NCBI GenBank assembly: GCA_963761445.1
Contig: CAVXHV010000005.1
Location: 2,604,001 to 2,668,000 of the forward strand
DNA from: CAVXHV01 sp963761445
GTDB lineage: Bacteria > Planctomycetota > Planctomycetia > Isosphaerales > Isosphaeraceae
Direction: 5' to 3'
DNA length: 64,000 nt
Shown here: positions 46,893 through 55,256 of the stretch, piece after piece
How positions within the stretch are numbered: the first letter of the stretch is position 1
Layout of the letters: every line of letters begins with the position of its first letter
Translations under genes and position numbers: made by a program
The notes under the pieces: generated by a model
Told to the model about the DNA's origin: nothing
The model's input: only the letters and a program-made list of their open reading frames with translations
Database searches by the model: none

Positions 46893-47871
46893 ATGAAGCG
46901 AGCGAATTCGTTTGCCATCACGTGTGCGCATCTGGCGCTGGCGTCCCTTCTGCTTTGCTCCGCCGCGCGTTGGGCCGCGGCGTCACAGCCAGAGCCGGGT
47001 TCGCCCGAAGCGGTCGTCAGCAAGGCGATCGACGCCGTCAATCACGGCCGGGTCGACGAGTTCGCCAAGGCAATGGACCCAGACTCCCTCAAGGAGTTCC
47101 GGACTGCCGTCGTCGCCACGATCGACACGGCTGTCAAACGAGTCGGCGAGGCCAAGCTGCTCGAATCCTTCCCGGGGGTGAAGTCTGTCAAAGCCCTGAA
47201 GGCTCTCGATGCCCCGCATTTGTTTGCCGGCGTCGTTCGAAGAATGACCTCCGACCCGGAAACGAAGAAGTCCCTGGCCAGGACGCAGATCGACGTCTTC
47301 GGCCACGTCACCGAGGGTGACGACACCGCGCACGTCGTCTACCGCTCCAAGATCAAGCTCGGCGAAACAGACCTAGTGCGGTTGAATGTGACCACGCTTC
47401 GCAAAAGCGGGCAAGCCTGGAAGATGGTGATTCCCGATGATTTCGCTGGGCCGACGAAGCAGGGCGGGCCTCCCCCCGGGGCGATCGACACCTCCGCGAC
47501 AAGGGTCGAGCCGCTCGGGCATATCATCGAAGGAAACGACGCGCTGATCGTTTATCGGACGATCTTGCCCGTCGGTGACTCGAAGGTAACAAAGCTGGCC
47601 GTGATGCCCCTGAGCTCGCGCGACGCTGCATTCGAAATCCGTGCAAGCAGACAACATGACGGAAGTCAAATCGCTGCTCGAGAGCCGCCTGGGCTTTCGC
47701 TCGACGGCCGCGCCGGCGGCCGGCAACAGAGCTTCAAATAAAAAGTCATCGACCGCACGACCCAAATCAGTCGCCAAGGCCATGCCTCGCGGCACGAGGG
47801 CACCGGCGAAATCCAAGACCAGGAAAACCGAGCCATCGAGCTCGAGCCGCGACCACGACGGAGCTACCTGA
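46893..47871 (+). CDS. Secreted hypothetical protein, frame broken
   Basis: The signal peptide (LALASLLLCSAARWAAASQP) is followed by a two-part domain: GSPEAVVSKAIDAVNHGRVD, then IDVFGHVTEGDDTAHVVYRS and LGHIIEGNDALIVYRTIL, an internal repeat of two similar beta-rich units. The frame ends at 47741 in unnatural sequence; skipping one base near 47638 continues through MTEVKSLLESRLGFRS into a Lys/Ser-rich tail to 47871. Function unknown. Confidence 0.6.
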
Positions 47872-47875
47872 CGGA

Positions 47876-48340
47876 TTGATCGATCTACCTGCGACGTTTC
47901 GCGGCGGAGATCGCGACCGGTTTCACGACATCGCCCCAACTGGCGGAGTGCTCGTAGGCGCTCGCGTCAGTTACATCATGCGGTTGGGCGGCCCCAAGAT
48001 CAGCTCGATACAGCCAATTTACCGCGTAGGAGAAAAGCTGGTCGATGGCGAGCGTCAGGGTGGGTTGCTGGGCGAGGAAACGACGGAAGTCGCCAAGCCG
48101 GGCTATGCCGTCGGCGCCATCAACACCCACACCGGCCTGACCGTCGACGGCTTCGAGATGGTGTTCATGAAGATCGACGGTGATCGACTCGACTCCGACG
48201 ACTCATACACTTCGCAGTGGCTCGGCGACGAAAAAGGAGGATCGCCCCGCAACGTCTCAAGCAACGGCAAGATCCCGGTGGGCCTGCAGGGACGCGCGGG
48301 CAAAGAGGTTTACGGTTTGGGACTGATCGTCGAAAAGTAG
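47876..48340 (+). CDS. Hypothetical protein with planctomycete surface-type domain
   Basis: 154 residues: FHDIAPTGGVLVGARVSYI, IQPIYRVGEKLVDGERQG, KPGYAVGAINTHTGLTVDGF, VGLQGRAGKEVYGLGLIVEK. It resembles a beta-rich domain I recall from planctomycete proteins that usually have a longer N-terminus, so it may be the C-terminal part of the preceding gene after another frame break near 47870. TTG 47876 is a weak start. Confidence 0.5.
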   Translation: MIDLPATFRGGDRDRFHDIAPTGGVLVGARVSYIMRLGGPKISSIQPIYRVGEKLVDGERQGGLLGEETTEVAKPGYAVGAINTHTGLTVDGFEMVFMKIDGDRLDSDDSYTSQWLGDEKGGSPRNVSSNGKIPVGLQGRAGKEVYGLGLIVEK

Positions 48341-48358
48341 GTCAGGCTTCAGCCTGAC
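48341..48358. repeat. Palindromic dispersed repeat P2, copy 1
   Basis: GTCAGGCTTCAGCCTGAC, 8-bp stems around TC, starting at the base after the stop of the preceding gene. It may serve as a terminator hairpin, but no T-tract follows. Copies at 48399 and 49133. Confidence 0.7.
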
Positions 48359-48398
48359 GATTCGCCTCCCGCGCGCAGCACCAATTGACAACAAGTAG

Positions 48399-48417
48399 GT
48401 CAGGCTTTCAGCCCGAC
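48399..48417. repeat. Palindromic dispersed repeat P2, copy 2
   Basis: GTCAGGCTTTCAGCCCGAC, a slightly degraded copy 40 bases after the first. Confidence 0.6.
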
Positions 48418-48554
48418 TCTTCACCAACACAAGCGCTCGGGCGACCCGTCTCTTTGACCTCGCCCTCACTCGATGCGACGACTAGAATGGAGTGCGCCTT
48501 GCCGACCCTGCCGACCGGGCGGGCACAGGCATTCGCCAGCGTCTGGAGCCGCTC

Positions 48555-49100
48555 ATGGCCATTATCAAGTACTCCGTCGACGACTACGAGACCATGATCC
48601 GGCTCGGCGCCCTCACCGAGCGAGACCGGGTGGAGCTCATCCGGGGGGAGATCGTTCCCAAGATGGCCGTTGGACCTCGGCATTCAACTTGTGTCAAAGC
48701 GTTCAACCAGCTCCTCATGCAGCGGGTAGCCGGCAGGGCGATCGCCGGAATCCAGGATCCGATTCGTCTTCCCGACAGTGAGCCGGAGCCGGATATCTCC
48801 CTGGTGCGTCCCCCCAAAGAACGCTATTTGACCAGGCATCCTGAACCCGCTGACATCTTCCTCGTCGTCGAGGTATCCGACTCATCGCTGGATGACGACC
48901 GGAACATCATGCGGCCCCTCTACGCCGAGTCGGGCATCCAGGAATTCTGGATTGCCAACCTCCGCGACAACTGCCTGGAAGTTTACCGCGGTCCACGGCC
49001 GGACGGCACTTATGAGGAAGCGCGGGTGCTAGTGCGCGGCCAAAGCTCCGACATCGCCGCCCTGCCGGGCCTCGTCGTCGCAGTCGACGAAGTGCTCTGA
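48555..49100 (+). CDS. Uma2-family endonuclease-like protein (DUF820)
   Basis: 181 residues with the PD-(D/E)XK-like Uma2 pattern: SVDDYETMIRLGALTERDRV, VELIRGEIVPKM, SEPEPDISLV, FLVVEVSDSSLDDDR and YAESGIQEFWIANL. Nuclease activity is a family prediction. Start 48555 gives the usual N-terminus, but the ribosome-binding site is weak (TGGAG, 8 bases upstream). Confidence 0.88.
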   Translation: MAIIKYSVDDYETMIRLGALTERDRVELIRGEIVPKMAVGPRHSTCVKAFNQLLMQRVAGRAIAGIQDPIRLPDSEPEPDISLVRPPKERYLTRHPEPADIFLVVEVSDSSLDDDRNIMRPLYAESGIQEFWIANLRDNCLEVYRGPRPDGTYEEARVLVRGQSSDIAALPGLVVAVDEVL

Positions 49101-49132
49101 CTCGAGCAAACGGCGATCGGTGCAACAAGTAG

Positions 49133-49150
49133 GTCAGGCTTCAGCCTGAC
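49133..49150. repeat. Palindromic dispersed repeat P2, copy 3
   Basis: Exact copy of the 18-bp palindrome at 48341, 32 bases after the Uma2 stop, with the same following bases (GATTCGCCTCCCGCG). The rest of 49101-49418 holds no gene I can support. Confidence 0.7.
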
Positions 49151-49418
49151 GATTCGCCTCCCGCGATAAAGGGTGCATCATCCCCAACCTCGTCAAAACC
49201 CGACAGAACGTTTACCACCCCCCGCAGACCTCGAGTCCCCCAGCGTGAGCCTCCCCACCGCCATCGATCCCGCAACAGCAACTGACCACTGCCAGCCAAC
49301 AACCCCCACTTGATCCCCGCTCGTCCCCACCGTAAAATCCCCCTGAGCGTGCGGTATGTTGCCCACGTGTTGTGTCCCCGCCGGGTGCGTAACGCCTCGG
49401 CGAGCAGGAGAGAAAATC

Positions 49419-49943
49419 ATGTTTCATGCCTCGCGACGCGATCGTCATTTCGAAGACTTCCCCTTCCTGGCCGCCTCCGACTGGCTAAAGTCCAAGTACT
49501 TCAAACGTTCTGCTCCCCACGGTTGGAACTGGGAAGAGCAGGCAGGGTGTTTCATGCGCCACCATCATCATCATCACGACTCGGATCGATTCGAGGGGCG
49601 ATCGGCTTTCGGCGTCAGGCGCCCGTTGCGCTTTCTGGCCCACAAGCTCGACCTCGACGAAAAGCAGATCACCGCGCTCATGCGAATCCTCGACGAGTTG
49701 AAGACCGAGCGCGCTCAAGCCGAGGTCGACGATCGTCGAGCAACGGCCGAGTTCGCCGACGCGGTTGAGGGCGACGCCTTCGATGGCTCCAAAGCCGGAA
49801 GCGCCGGCGAACGTCGTGTCCAGAGCGCCGCGCGGCTGCGAGAAGCCCTCACCCGCGCTCTCCAGGAAATGCACGCGCTCTTGACGCCGGAACAACGCCA
49901 GCGCCTCGCTTACTTGATCCGCAGCGGCGTGCTGAGTGTCTGA
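49419..49943 (+). CDS. Spy/CpxP-like protein with natural hexahistidine
   Basis: 174 residues. The C-terminal half has the helical LTPEQRQRLAYLIRSG end and LDLDEKQITALMRILDELKT of Spy/CpxP/heavy-metal-sensor proteins. A natural run of six His (residues 48-53) suggests metal binding. No signal peptide is visible from ATG 49419 (AGGAG upstream), unlike periplasmic Spy, so it may be cytoplasmic. Confidence 0.7.
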   Translation: MFHASRRDRHFEDFPFLAASDWLKSKYFKRSAPHGWNWEEQAGCFMRHHHHHHDSDRFEGRSAFGVRRPLRFLAHKLDLDEKQITALMRILDELKTERAQAEVDDRRATAEFADAVEGDAFDGSKAGSAGERRVQSAARLREALTRALQEMHALLTPEQRQRLAYLIRSGVLSV

Positions 49944-50066
49944 CCCCCCATCGCTCGAGGCCGGTATGTCGACCGTCGCTCTTCCCGACTCTCACCGCCG
50001 GCCTTCGAGCTTTGGTTCACAGCTCCGCCAGAGCGCCCGCGCCGAGCAGGGCGAGGCCGTCCCGCG

Positions 50067-50249
50067 TTATCCAAGACTTTCCAATATCTCCTCATGATTA
50101 GGACCGAGACCGTCCTTGTGAGCCCAAGCGAGCACGGTTCCCAACGGAACGAGCACGCTCATCATCCAGAGTGCGACAGCCAAAAACAACTGCCAGGACG
50201 AGTCTTCTCGGCGATCCACGAACAGCTCCCCTCTAGTGCTTAACCCCAT
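50067..50249 (-). CDS. Small single-helix membrane protein
   Basis: 60 residues: GELFVDRREDSSWQLFLAVA, hydrophobic LFLAVALWMMSVLVPLGTVL, then a short acidic tail (NHEEILESLG). AAGGGGAA lies directly before ATG 50249. No family recognised. Confidence 0.45.
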   Translation of the reverse strand: MGLSTRGELFVDRREDSSWQLFLAVALWMMSVLVPLGTVLAWAHKDGLGPNHEEILESLG

Positions 50250-50402
50250 TTCCCCTTGGCGCCTTTCCGCCTTTGCGTGAGCCCGTCTTCGCAATTACGC
50301 TTCAAAAATTCGCCCACTCAACCATCCTTTTGCGTGAGCTCTTCTTCGCGTAACGATCAAACCAACACACCCACGCCGTCACCACGAGCCGCCACTCTGT
50401 CG

Positions 50403-50502
50403 AGCAGATCACGGCGCTCATGGGAATTCTTGACGAGTTGAAGACCGAGCGTGCTCAAGCCGAGGTCGACGATCGTCGAGCAACGGCCGAGTTCGCCGAC
50501 GC
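50403..50502 (+). pseudogene. Duplicated 100-bp piece of the Spy-like gene
   Basis: About 95 per cent identical to 49663-49762 (five differences by eye), in the same orientation and 740 bases downstream, with no start or end. It abuts the 3' end of the minus-strand SLOG/2TM gene. Confidence 0.75.
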
Positions 50503-50513
50503 CGTCCCGCTCC

Positions 50514-52581
50514 TCACCCTTCGATGATCATCTCAAACGGATGCACGCGGTGCAGCACAAGCCAGTGGACATGCTCGACCAGAGCCTCATTGCCCAGAGC
50601 CCCGATCACCTCCCGTGCTTCGTCCCAGTTACCAGCCTTCAACAACGCGGCGAGCTCTCGCTCGCCGCGCTCGAAGACCGTCTGCATGCTGCCGTACTGC
50701 CGCGCCAGCGCATCGAAATTCCGGCGTTCGCAGTACGCGATCATGAGCCCGCCGCCGATCACCAGAAGACTCGAAACGATGAGTATCAGATGTTCGGGAT
50801 GGCGAGCTTCGGGGCCCAGGTGGAACATCCAACTGCCCAGCACGAGCCAAACACTTAGACCCCACCCGCTCAAGGCCAGAAAGAGTCCAATCAGCCGCAG
50901 CACAACGCTTCGACGGTGCGCACGACGATGTTCCCGATGGTAATACCGCCGTTGACCGCTCACCCAGCACTCTGCCACCGCCTCCAGACACGCGATCTGA
51001 TCGGCATCCGGCCGCGAGTCGAAGATCGTCTTCCACCGGGGAGGCGGCGGAGCCACGGCGTACAACGAGCGGCGAGCCCACGACATTTCGCCCTCCAGAT
51101 GACCCAGGTAGTTTCCCGCAACCGATTTGGTCAAACCGGCGAGAGCCCAGAAGTAACGCACTCGCAAGGCCTCGGCGAGCGCGCGGTAATCCAGGCGGCG
51201 ATCATCCAGCCGGTCGTACCACACCACGGAAACCAACCCGGCCATGACCAGCAGCACGAGCAGGAATAACCCCAGCCAGATTGGCTCATGCGTGGAATGC
51301 CGATCTTCGACAACGAACAGGTGTGCGTAGACGTGGAAAAACACCAGAGCCAGAAAGAGCCCCCAGAAGAGCGTTCGCACGTACGACTTGAGATGCCGAT
51401 CCAGCGACTTTGCAATTTCCGAAGCCGCGAATCGCACTCGAACAAGGCGTTCAAATTCCTCGCTCTTCCCGAGATGGAGCCAGCAGTCCGGCGTTCCGGA
51501 CGTCGTCGATCGCAAGAGTCGCGACGTCGCTTCGTTGATGATCCCGGCCTTGAGATGTTTGGCGCATGCGGACGTCACGATTGAATTCGTCGATATTTCG
51601 GAGCATCTCCCGGAACTTCCAGAACTCATTCCGGCTTCGGCTGCCGAACCGCAGCCCCAGCGTGCCGGACAAGCGCCGGAAGAGCCAGCGCCACGCACCG
51701 GGAGGCCGCTTCCACATCTTTCGCGGTAGCACTTTCCCGTCTGGCGGCACAAGGATATTCACCGTACCAGGCTTCGGTTTCTCTTTGTAATCACGCCCCT
51801 TTCTGGGCGTTTGAATGGCCACGACAGGGCCCGTGTCACTGCCGGAACGCAAGTACTGCCTCCAGGGGTAGCATTCGGGGATCTTGCCCTCGCTCATGTA
51901 TCGAACCATTTCCGCGGTGCCGGACGGCTCACCTTCCTCCCCATCCCAGAGCGCGATGAGCACCGCGCAGTGTCGCACAATGTATCCACCCGCGTTCGCG
52001 TAGCAGCGCCCGCGCCCGGTGTGATCGTCGCGAATGGCTTCCCATCCGGCTTGGTCCCTGGGTTCCAGATCCTCCGGCAGCGGCACGACGAACGACGCAA
52101 CCCGCGCGTCATCGAGCAACGACAGAAAATGCGCTCGCGATTCCGGCGAACGAAAGGACGAGCTATGAGCATAGACCTCCGACGGGAACGGAAGCGGCAC
52201 GCGAACGGAACAGCCCATTTCGAGGGCGACATCCGCCACGATCTGATCTGCACCCTCTGCAAGACTTGAAAGCACTTCGATGGGCGAGTTCTTGTAACGC
52301 GACCGCATCAATTCGAAGACCCAGCGTAGCGACGACTCCAGAGTGTTTTTCGCATCCGGCGCGGGATCAATGTGTCCCACCACTCCGAGGACAATCGGGA
52401 TCGCTGCTGTATCGTTGGCAGCGGAATCGACTCGTGTAGGATTGGTCACATTTCCACCCTCTGGTTGAGGCCGCTGCTCCTCCGGCTTTGGTGTCAGCGC
52501 AGACTTCGCCAACCATCGAACGGCTGATTGCTCTGCTTCGCCCGCCACAATACTAAATTCATGCGTGCGGGAAGTCGACAT
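50514..52581 (-). CDS. Probable SLOG-domain protein with C-terminal 2TM (SLATT-like) region, frame broken
   Basis: The N-terminal Rossmann-like part (IPIVLGVVGHIDP, EVLSSLAEGADQIVADVALE, CSVRVPLPFP) fits the SLOG superfamily of nucleotide-ligand sensors. The C-terminal part has two pairs of membrane helices (FWGLFLALVFFHVYAHLFVV; LRLIGLFLALSGWGLSVWLV) and ends NFDALARQYGSMQTVFERGE like SLATT effectors. The frame changes near 51566; dropping one base gives MAKHLKAGIINEATSRLL. ATG 52581 or GTG 52449 could be the start. It carries sensor and pore on one chain, so a stand-alone conflict or immunity role is plausible; this is inference. Confidence 0.65.
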
Positions 52582-52599
52582 GGCGCTGGACTGAACGAT

Positions 52600-52730
52600 C
52601 TGAGGTAGATCACACCCCATTCGTAGATCGTGTGGAACACCGGCCCCAAGCTCCGGCCCAGCGGAGTGAGAGAATACTCGACCTTGGGCGGCACCTGTGC
52701 AAACACCTCTCGGTGAACTGCATACTTGCG
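52600..52730 (-). pseudogene. HxlR-family regulator remnant
   Basis: REVFAQVPPKVEYSLTPLGR, SLGPVFHTIYEWGV is the wing and C-terminal helix of HxlR transcription factors. The recognition helix and start are missing, and the remainder is unrelated. HxlR genes often sit divergently from oxidoreductases or VOC genes, and a VOC gene starts 59 bases away. Confidence 0.6.
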
Positions 52731-52788
52731 GTTTGCATTCTAAGCGGTAGACTTCGCTGGTCAACATGCACCTCCCGGAGAGAACCAC

Positions 52789-53181
52789 ATGCCGAGGCTA
52801 TTCCGCGTCATCCTTCCGGTCACCGACATCGAGAAGGCGAAGACTTTCTACGGCCTGGTGCTGGGGATTCCCGGCGAGCGCGTTTCACCGGGCCGGCACT
52901 ACTTCGAGTGCGGTGGCACTGTCCTCGCCTGCTACGATCCAGTGGCCGATGGCGACGGCCTGGAAGACGGTTGGAAGCATCATCCGAGTCAGTATCTTTA
53001 CTTCGCTGTTTCCGATCTCGAAGCAACCCTCAAGCGGGCGATCGATGCCGGCGGTTCAATCGTGAAAGGGGGCATCCAGCGAATGCCGTGGGGCGAACGC
53101 ATGTTCTGGGCGAAAGACCCGTTCGGCAATCCAATCAGCTTCGTCGATGACAATACGGTGTTCACCGGCGCTGGGCACTGA
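52789..53181 (+). CDS. VOC-family (glyoxalase/bleomycin-resistance-like) protein
   Basis: 130 residues with one vicinal-oxygen-chelate repeat pair: RVILPVTDIEKAKTFYGLVL, YFAVSDLEATLKRAIDAGGS, GERMFWAKDPFGNPISFVD. The terminal FxDPFGN pattern is typical. GGAGAGA precedes the ATG. Substrate unknown. Confidence 0.9.
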   Translation: MPRLFRVILPVTDIEKAKTFYGLVLGIPGERVSPGRHYFECGGTVLACYDPVADGDGLEDGWKHHPSQYLYFAVSDLEATLKRAIDAGGSIVKGGIQRMPWGERMFWAKDPFGNPISFVDDNTVFTGAGH

Positions 53182-53202
53182 TTGGACGAGGATCGGGCCC
53201 CC

Positions 53203-53808
53203 ATGTCCACCGAATCAACCTTCCGCGCCATCGCCGTCGCAAGCCTCGCCCTCTTTATGCCCATCGGTCTGTACTTCCGAATCAAGTCGCAAGCCACCGG
53301 GGAGCAGCTCGATCGCACGCAAGAAGGCATCCCCGTCATGGTGGGCCTCCGCCTCTGCGGCGTCCTGGCCTGGCTCTTGTTCGCCGCCTACCTGATCAAT
53401 CCAACCTGGGTGTCTTGGTGTTCGCTCACACTGCCGATTTGGTCCCGCTGGGCCGGTTCGGCCCTCGGCCTGCTTGTGGTGCCTCCCTTCTTGTTCTGGA
53501 CGTTTCATAGCCTCGGCAAGAACCTCACCGACACCGTCGTCACCCGGCGCGAGCACACATTGGTCACCCACGGCCCCTACCGTTGGGTGCGTCACCCGTT
53601 CTATGTCGTCGGTTTCCTGTGGTTGACGTCGCTGAGCCTGCTGAGTGCGAACTGGCTTCTCGCCCTCTTGGGCGCCGCCGTGATGACGATGCTCGTCATC
53701 CGCTCGCGAGTCGAGGAAGCCAAGCTCATCGAGAGGTTCGGCGACGAATATCGTGCCTACGCCCAGCGCACCGGAAAGTTCTTCCCACGGTTCGGGTCAA
53801 GGCTCTGA
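53203..53808 (+). CDS. Isoprenylcysteine carboxyl methyltransferase-like membrane protein
   Basis: 201 residues, four to five membrane helices, and the ICMT/PEMT cofactor motif VTHGPYRWVRHPFYVVGFL followed by EAKLIERFGDEYRAYAQRTG. In bacteria such proteins methylate small lipophilic or thiol substrates; the substrate is unknown. It lies 21 bases after the VOC gene and is probably cotranscribed with it. Confidence 0.85.
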   Translation: MSTESTFRAIAVASLALFMPIGLYFRIKSQATGEQLDRTQEGIPVMVGLRLCGVLAWLLFAAYLINPTWVSWCSLTLPIWSRWAGSALGLLVVPPFLFWTFHSLGKNLTDTVVTRREHTLVTHGPYRWVRHPFYVVGFLWLTSLSLLSANWLLALLGAAVMTMLVIRSRVEEAKLIERFGDEYRAYAQRTGKFFPRFGSRL

Positions 53809-53812
53809 GTCG

Positions 53813-54119
53813 TCACGGCATCCGTATCGGCCGACACCCCTTGGTCCAAAGAAATCGAATTTCCCTCTTGAACTGGTCGTCAACCGCGCCGTCGGCCACG
53901 CCGCTCCGCCCGAATTCCGCCCAATCTGGGGCGAGCATTTCCTCGAACGACTTCATTCGTTTCTCATTCTCGCCCGTCGCTCCGCGAACGGATTCCTCCT
54001 TCCCCGGCATGCTGCCGAGCTCCCCATAGTCGCCCGGATTCATCCATCCCTCGCGCGCGGGCCAGCTCCGCAAGCCTCCGCTCGTCCTCGGGCGTGAGCG
54101 GGGTCTCGATACTCACCGT
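53813..54119 (-). pseudogene. Small degenerate antitoxin-like gene
   Basis: VSIETPLTPEDERRLAELAR from GTG 54119, then after a frame change MKSFEEMLAPDWAEFGRSGV to the end. The second part resembles short planctomycete proteins with LAPxxxEFxxSGM. Two pieces in different frames; weak support. Confidence 0.3.
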
Positions 54120-54149
54120 GGCACTCCGATCAGGTCACGACCTGCGCTT

Positions 54150-54935
54150 CTACCCTCCAGCGCTCCGTGGCTCGGCGGAAACGACCGGAACCTCCGCGCC
54201 CGCCGCACGCGAAGCGCCGCCTGATCGCAACCGTCCAGCCAAGCGGATCCCCAGCCACGCGCCAAACGCCCCGGTGATCGCACCGAAAATGGTGCCCGTC
54301 GCCCACACATGTGCAAGGGTCGTGGGGCCGGTCCAGAACACCCACTGGATGACAATTCCCCAAACGACCACCGCGTCGAAAAGAATCGGCCGCACGGCCC
54401 CGGTTGCGCAGATCACGAGCAAGCCCAGGGCGGTGCATCTCGCCAGTCCTGGCCGCCGGCGGGCAAGCACGATCAGCCCTCCAGAGATCGCCCCAACCGC
54501 AGCGCCCACTCCCACTCCCACCGGCGCGTAGAAACTCCCGATTGGCGCGCCGGAATAGCGGACCTCCTGTTGAAGCCGCAGAAACGACCAGGTGTCCATC
54601 CGGCTGCGCAGAGTCCAGGGAGCCCCCCACAAAGCGAGATAGGCGAGCACGGCCAGAGCGGCCATCATCAGCCCGGCAGCCAGCGCGATTTCCAGGGCCC
54701 ACTGTCTCTTGCCGGCGACCGCCAGCGCGACCGATGCCGCCATAAGGCCGGTGATCGTGAACCCAAATCCGAACCCGACGAGATCGCCAAAAGTGGGTTC
54801 GTCCACCGCGCCGAACGGCGAGAAGAAAAAACGCATTCCCAGCGCCAGCACAGCGCACCATCCCACGATGATCGCCAGCGGCCGCGCCACGCGAAGAGCG
54901 ATCAATTCGAGGGTTCGGGATCGCGTACCTGTCAT
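54150..54935 (-). CDS. Multi-pass membrane protein of unknown function
   Basis: 261 residues, about seven hydrophobic segments with many Gly (LAIIVGWCAVLALGMRFFF; ATGTIFGAITGAFGAWLGIR). No conserved motif recognised. The hydrophobic pattern is cleaner in this frame than in the overlapping longer frame to 54945, which is Arg/Gly-rich noise. Confidence 0.6.
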   Translation of the reverse strand: MTGTRSRTLELIALRVARPLAIIVGWCAVLALGMRFFFSPFGAVDEPTFGDLVGFGFGFTITGLMAASVALAVAGKRQWALEIALAAGLMMAALAVLAYLALWGAPWTLRSRMDTWSFLRLQQEVRYSGAPIGSFYAPVGVGVGAAVGAISGGLIVLARRRPGLARCTALGLLVICATGAVRPILFDAVVVWGIVIQWVFWTGPTTLAHVWATGTIFGAITGAFGAWLGIRLAGRLRSGGASRAAGAEVPVVSAEPRSAGG

Positions 54936-55051
54936 CGGATCTCAATCCAGCCGCGTTTGAAGACCCAAGTACGCAGCTCTTCTTCCATCACGATATACCT
55001 TATCTTACCCGCGGTCGGGAATGTATACACTAATTGCAGCCCAGTCCCGTC

Positions 55052-55081
55052 ATGCAGCCCCGGCGAAGATTCCTGCGCTAG
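55052..55081 (+). pseudogene. LRR-family start codon stub
   Basis: MQPRRRFLR then TAG where others read RFSIRG; the leader ATGTATACACTAATTGCAGC resembles LRR leaders. Only about 10 codons and the beginning of the next block remain. The rest of 54936-55256 is this stub, repeat P1 and no gene. Confidence 0.45.
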
Positions 55082-55099
55082 AGCATCCGAGTCGTCCCA

Positions 55100-55132
55100 T
55101 GTAGCAGGCACACGCCGTGTGCCGTCCGCCGA
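55100..55132 (+). repeat. Palindromic dispersed repeat P1, copy B
   Basis: Identical to copy A over 33 bases. With copy C (57963) it brackets the S53 protease gene in direct orientation. Confidence 0.8.
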
Positions 55133-55256
55133 GAGCTTCGGATGGACCAGGTTTTTCCTTGCCCGAGCATTTCCGGCGTGGTAGAAGTCGCTTTTACAGC
55201 CGGTGATGATACTACCGCCGTCGACTTTGCCGCGCTACAACCCGGATTTACATCCT

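Noticed and set aside
49563..49580. Hexahistidine codons as a vector or tag artefact
   Set aside because: The run lies inside a frame with a genomic-style ribosome-binding site, and part of the same gene is duplicated nearby; no vector sequence is seen.
54130..54945. Alternative minus-strand frame over the membrane protein at 54150
   Set aside because: It gives an Arg/Gly-rich sequence, whereas the chosen frame gives seven clean hydrophobic segments.
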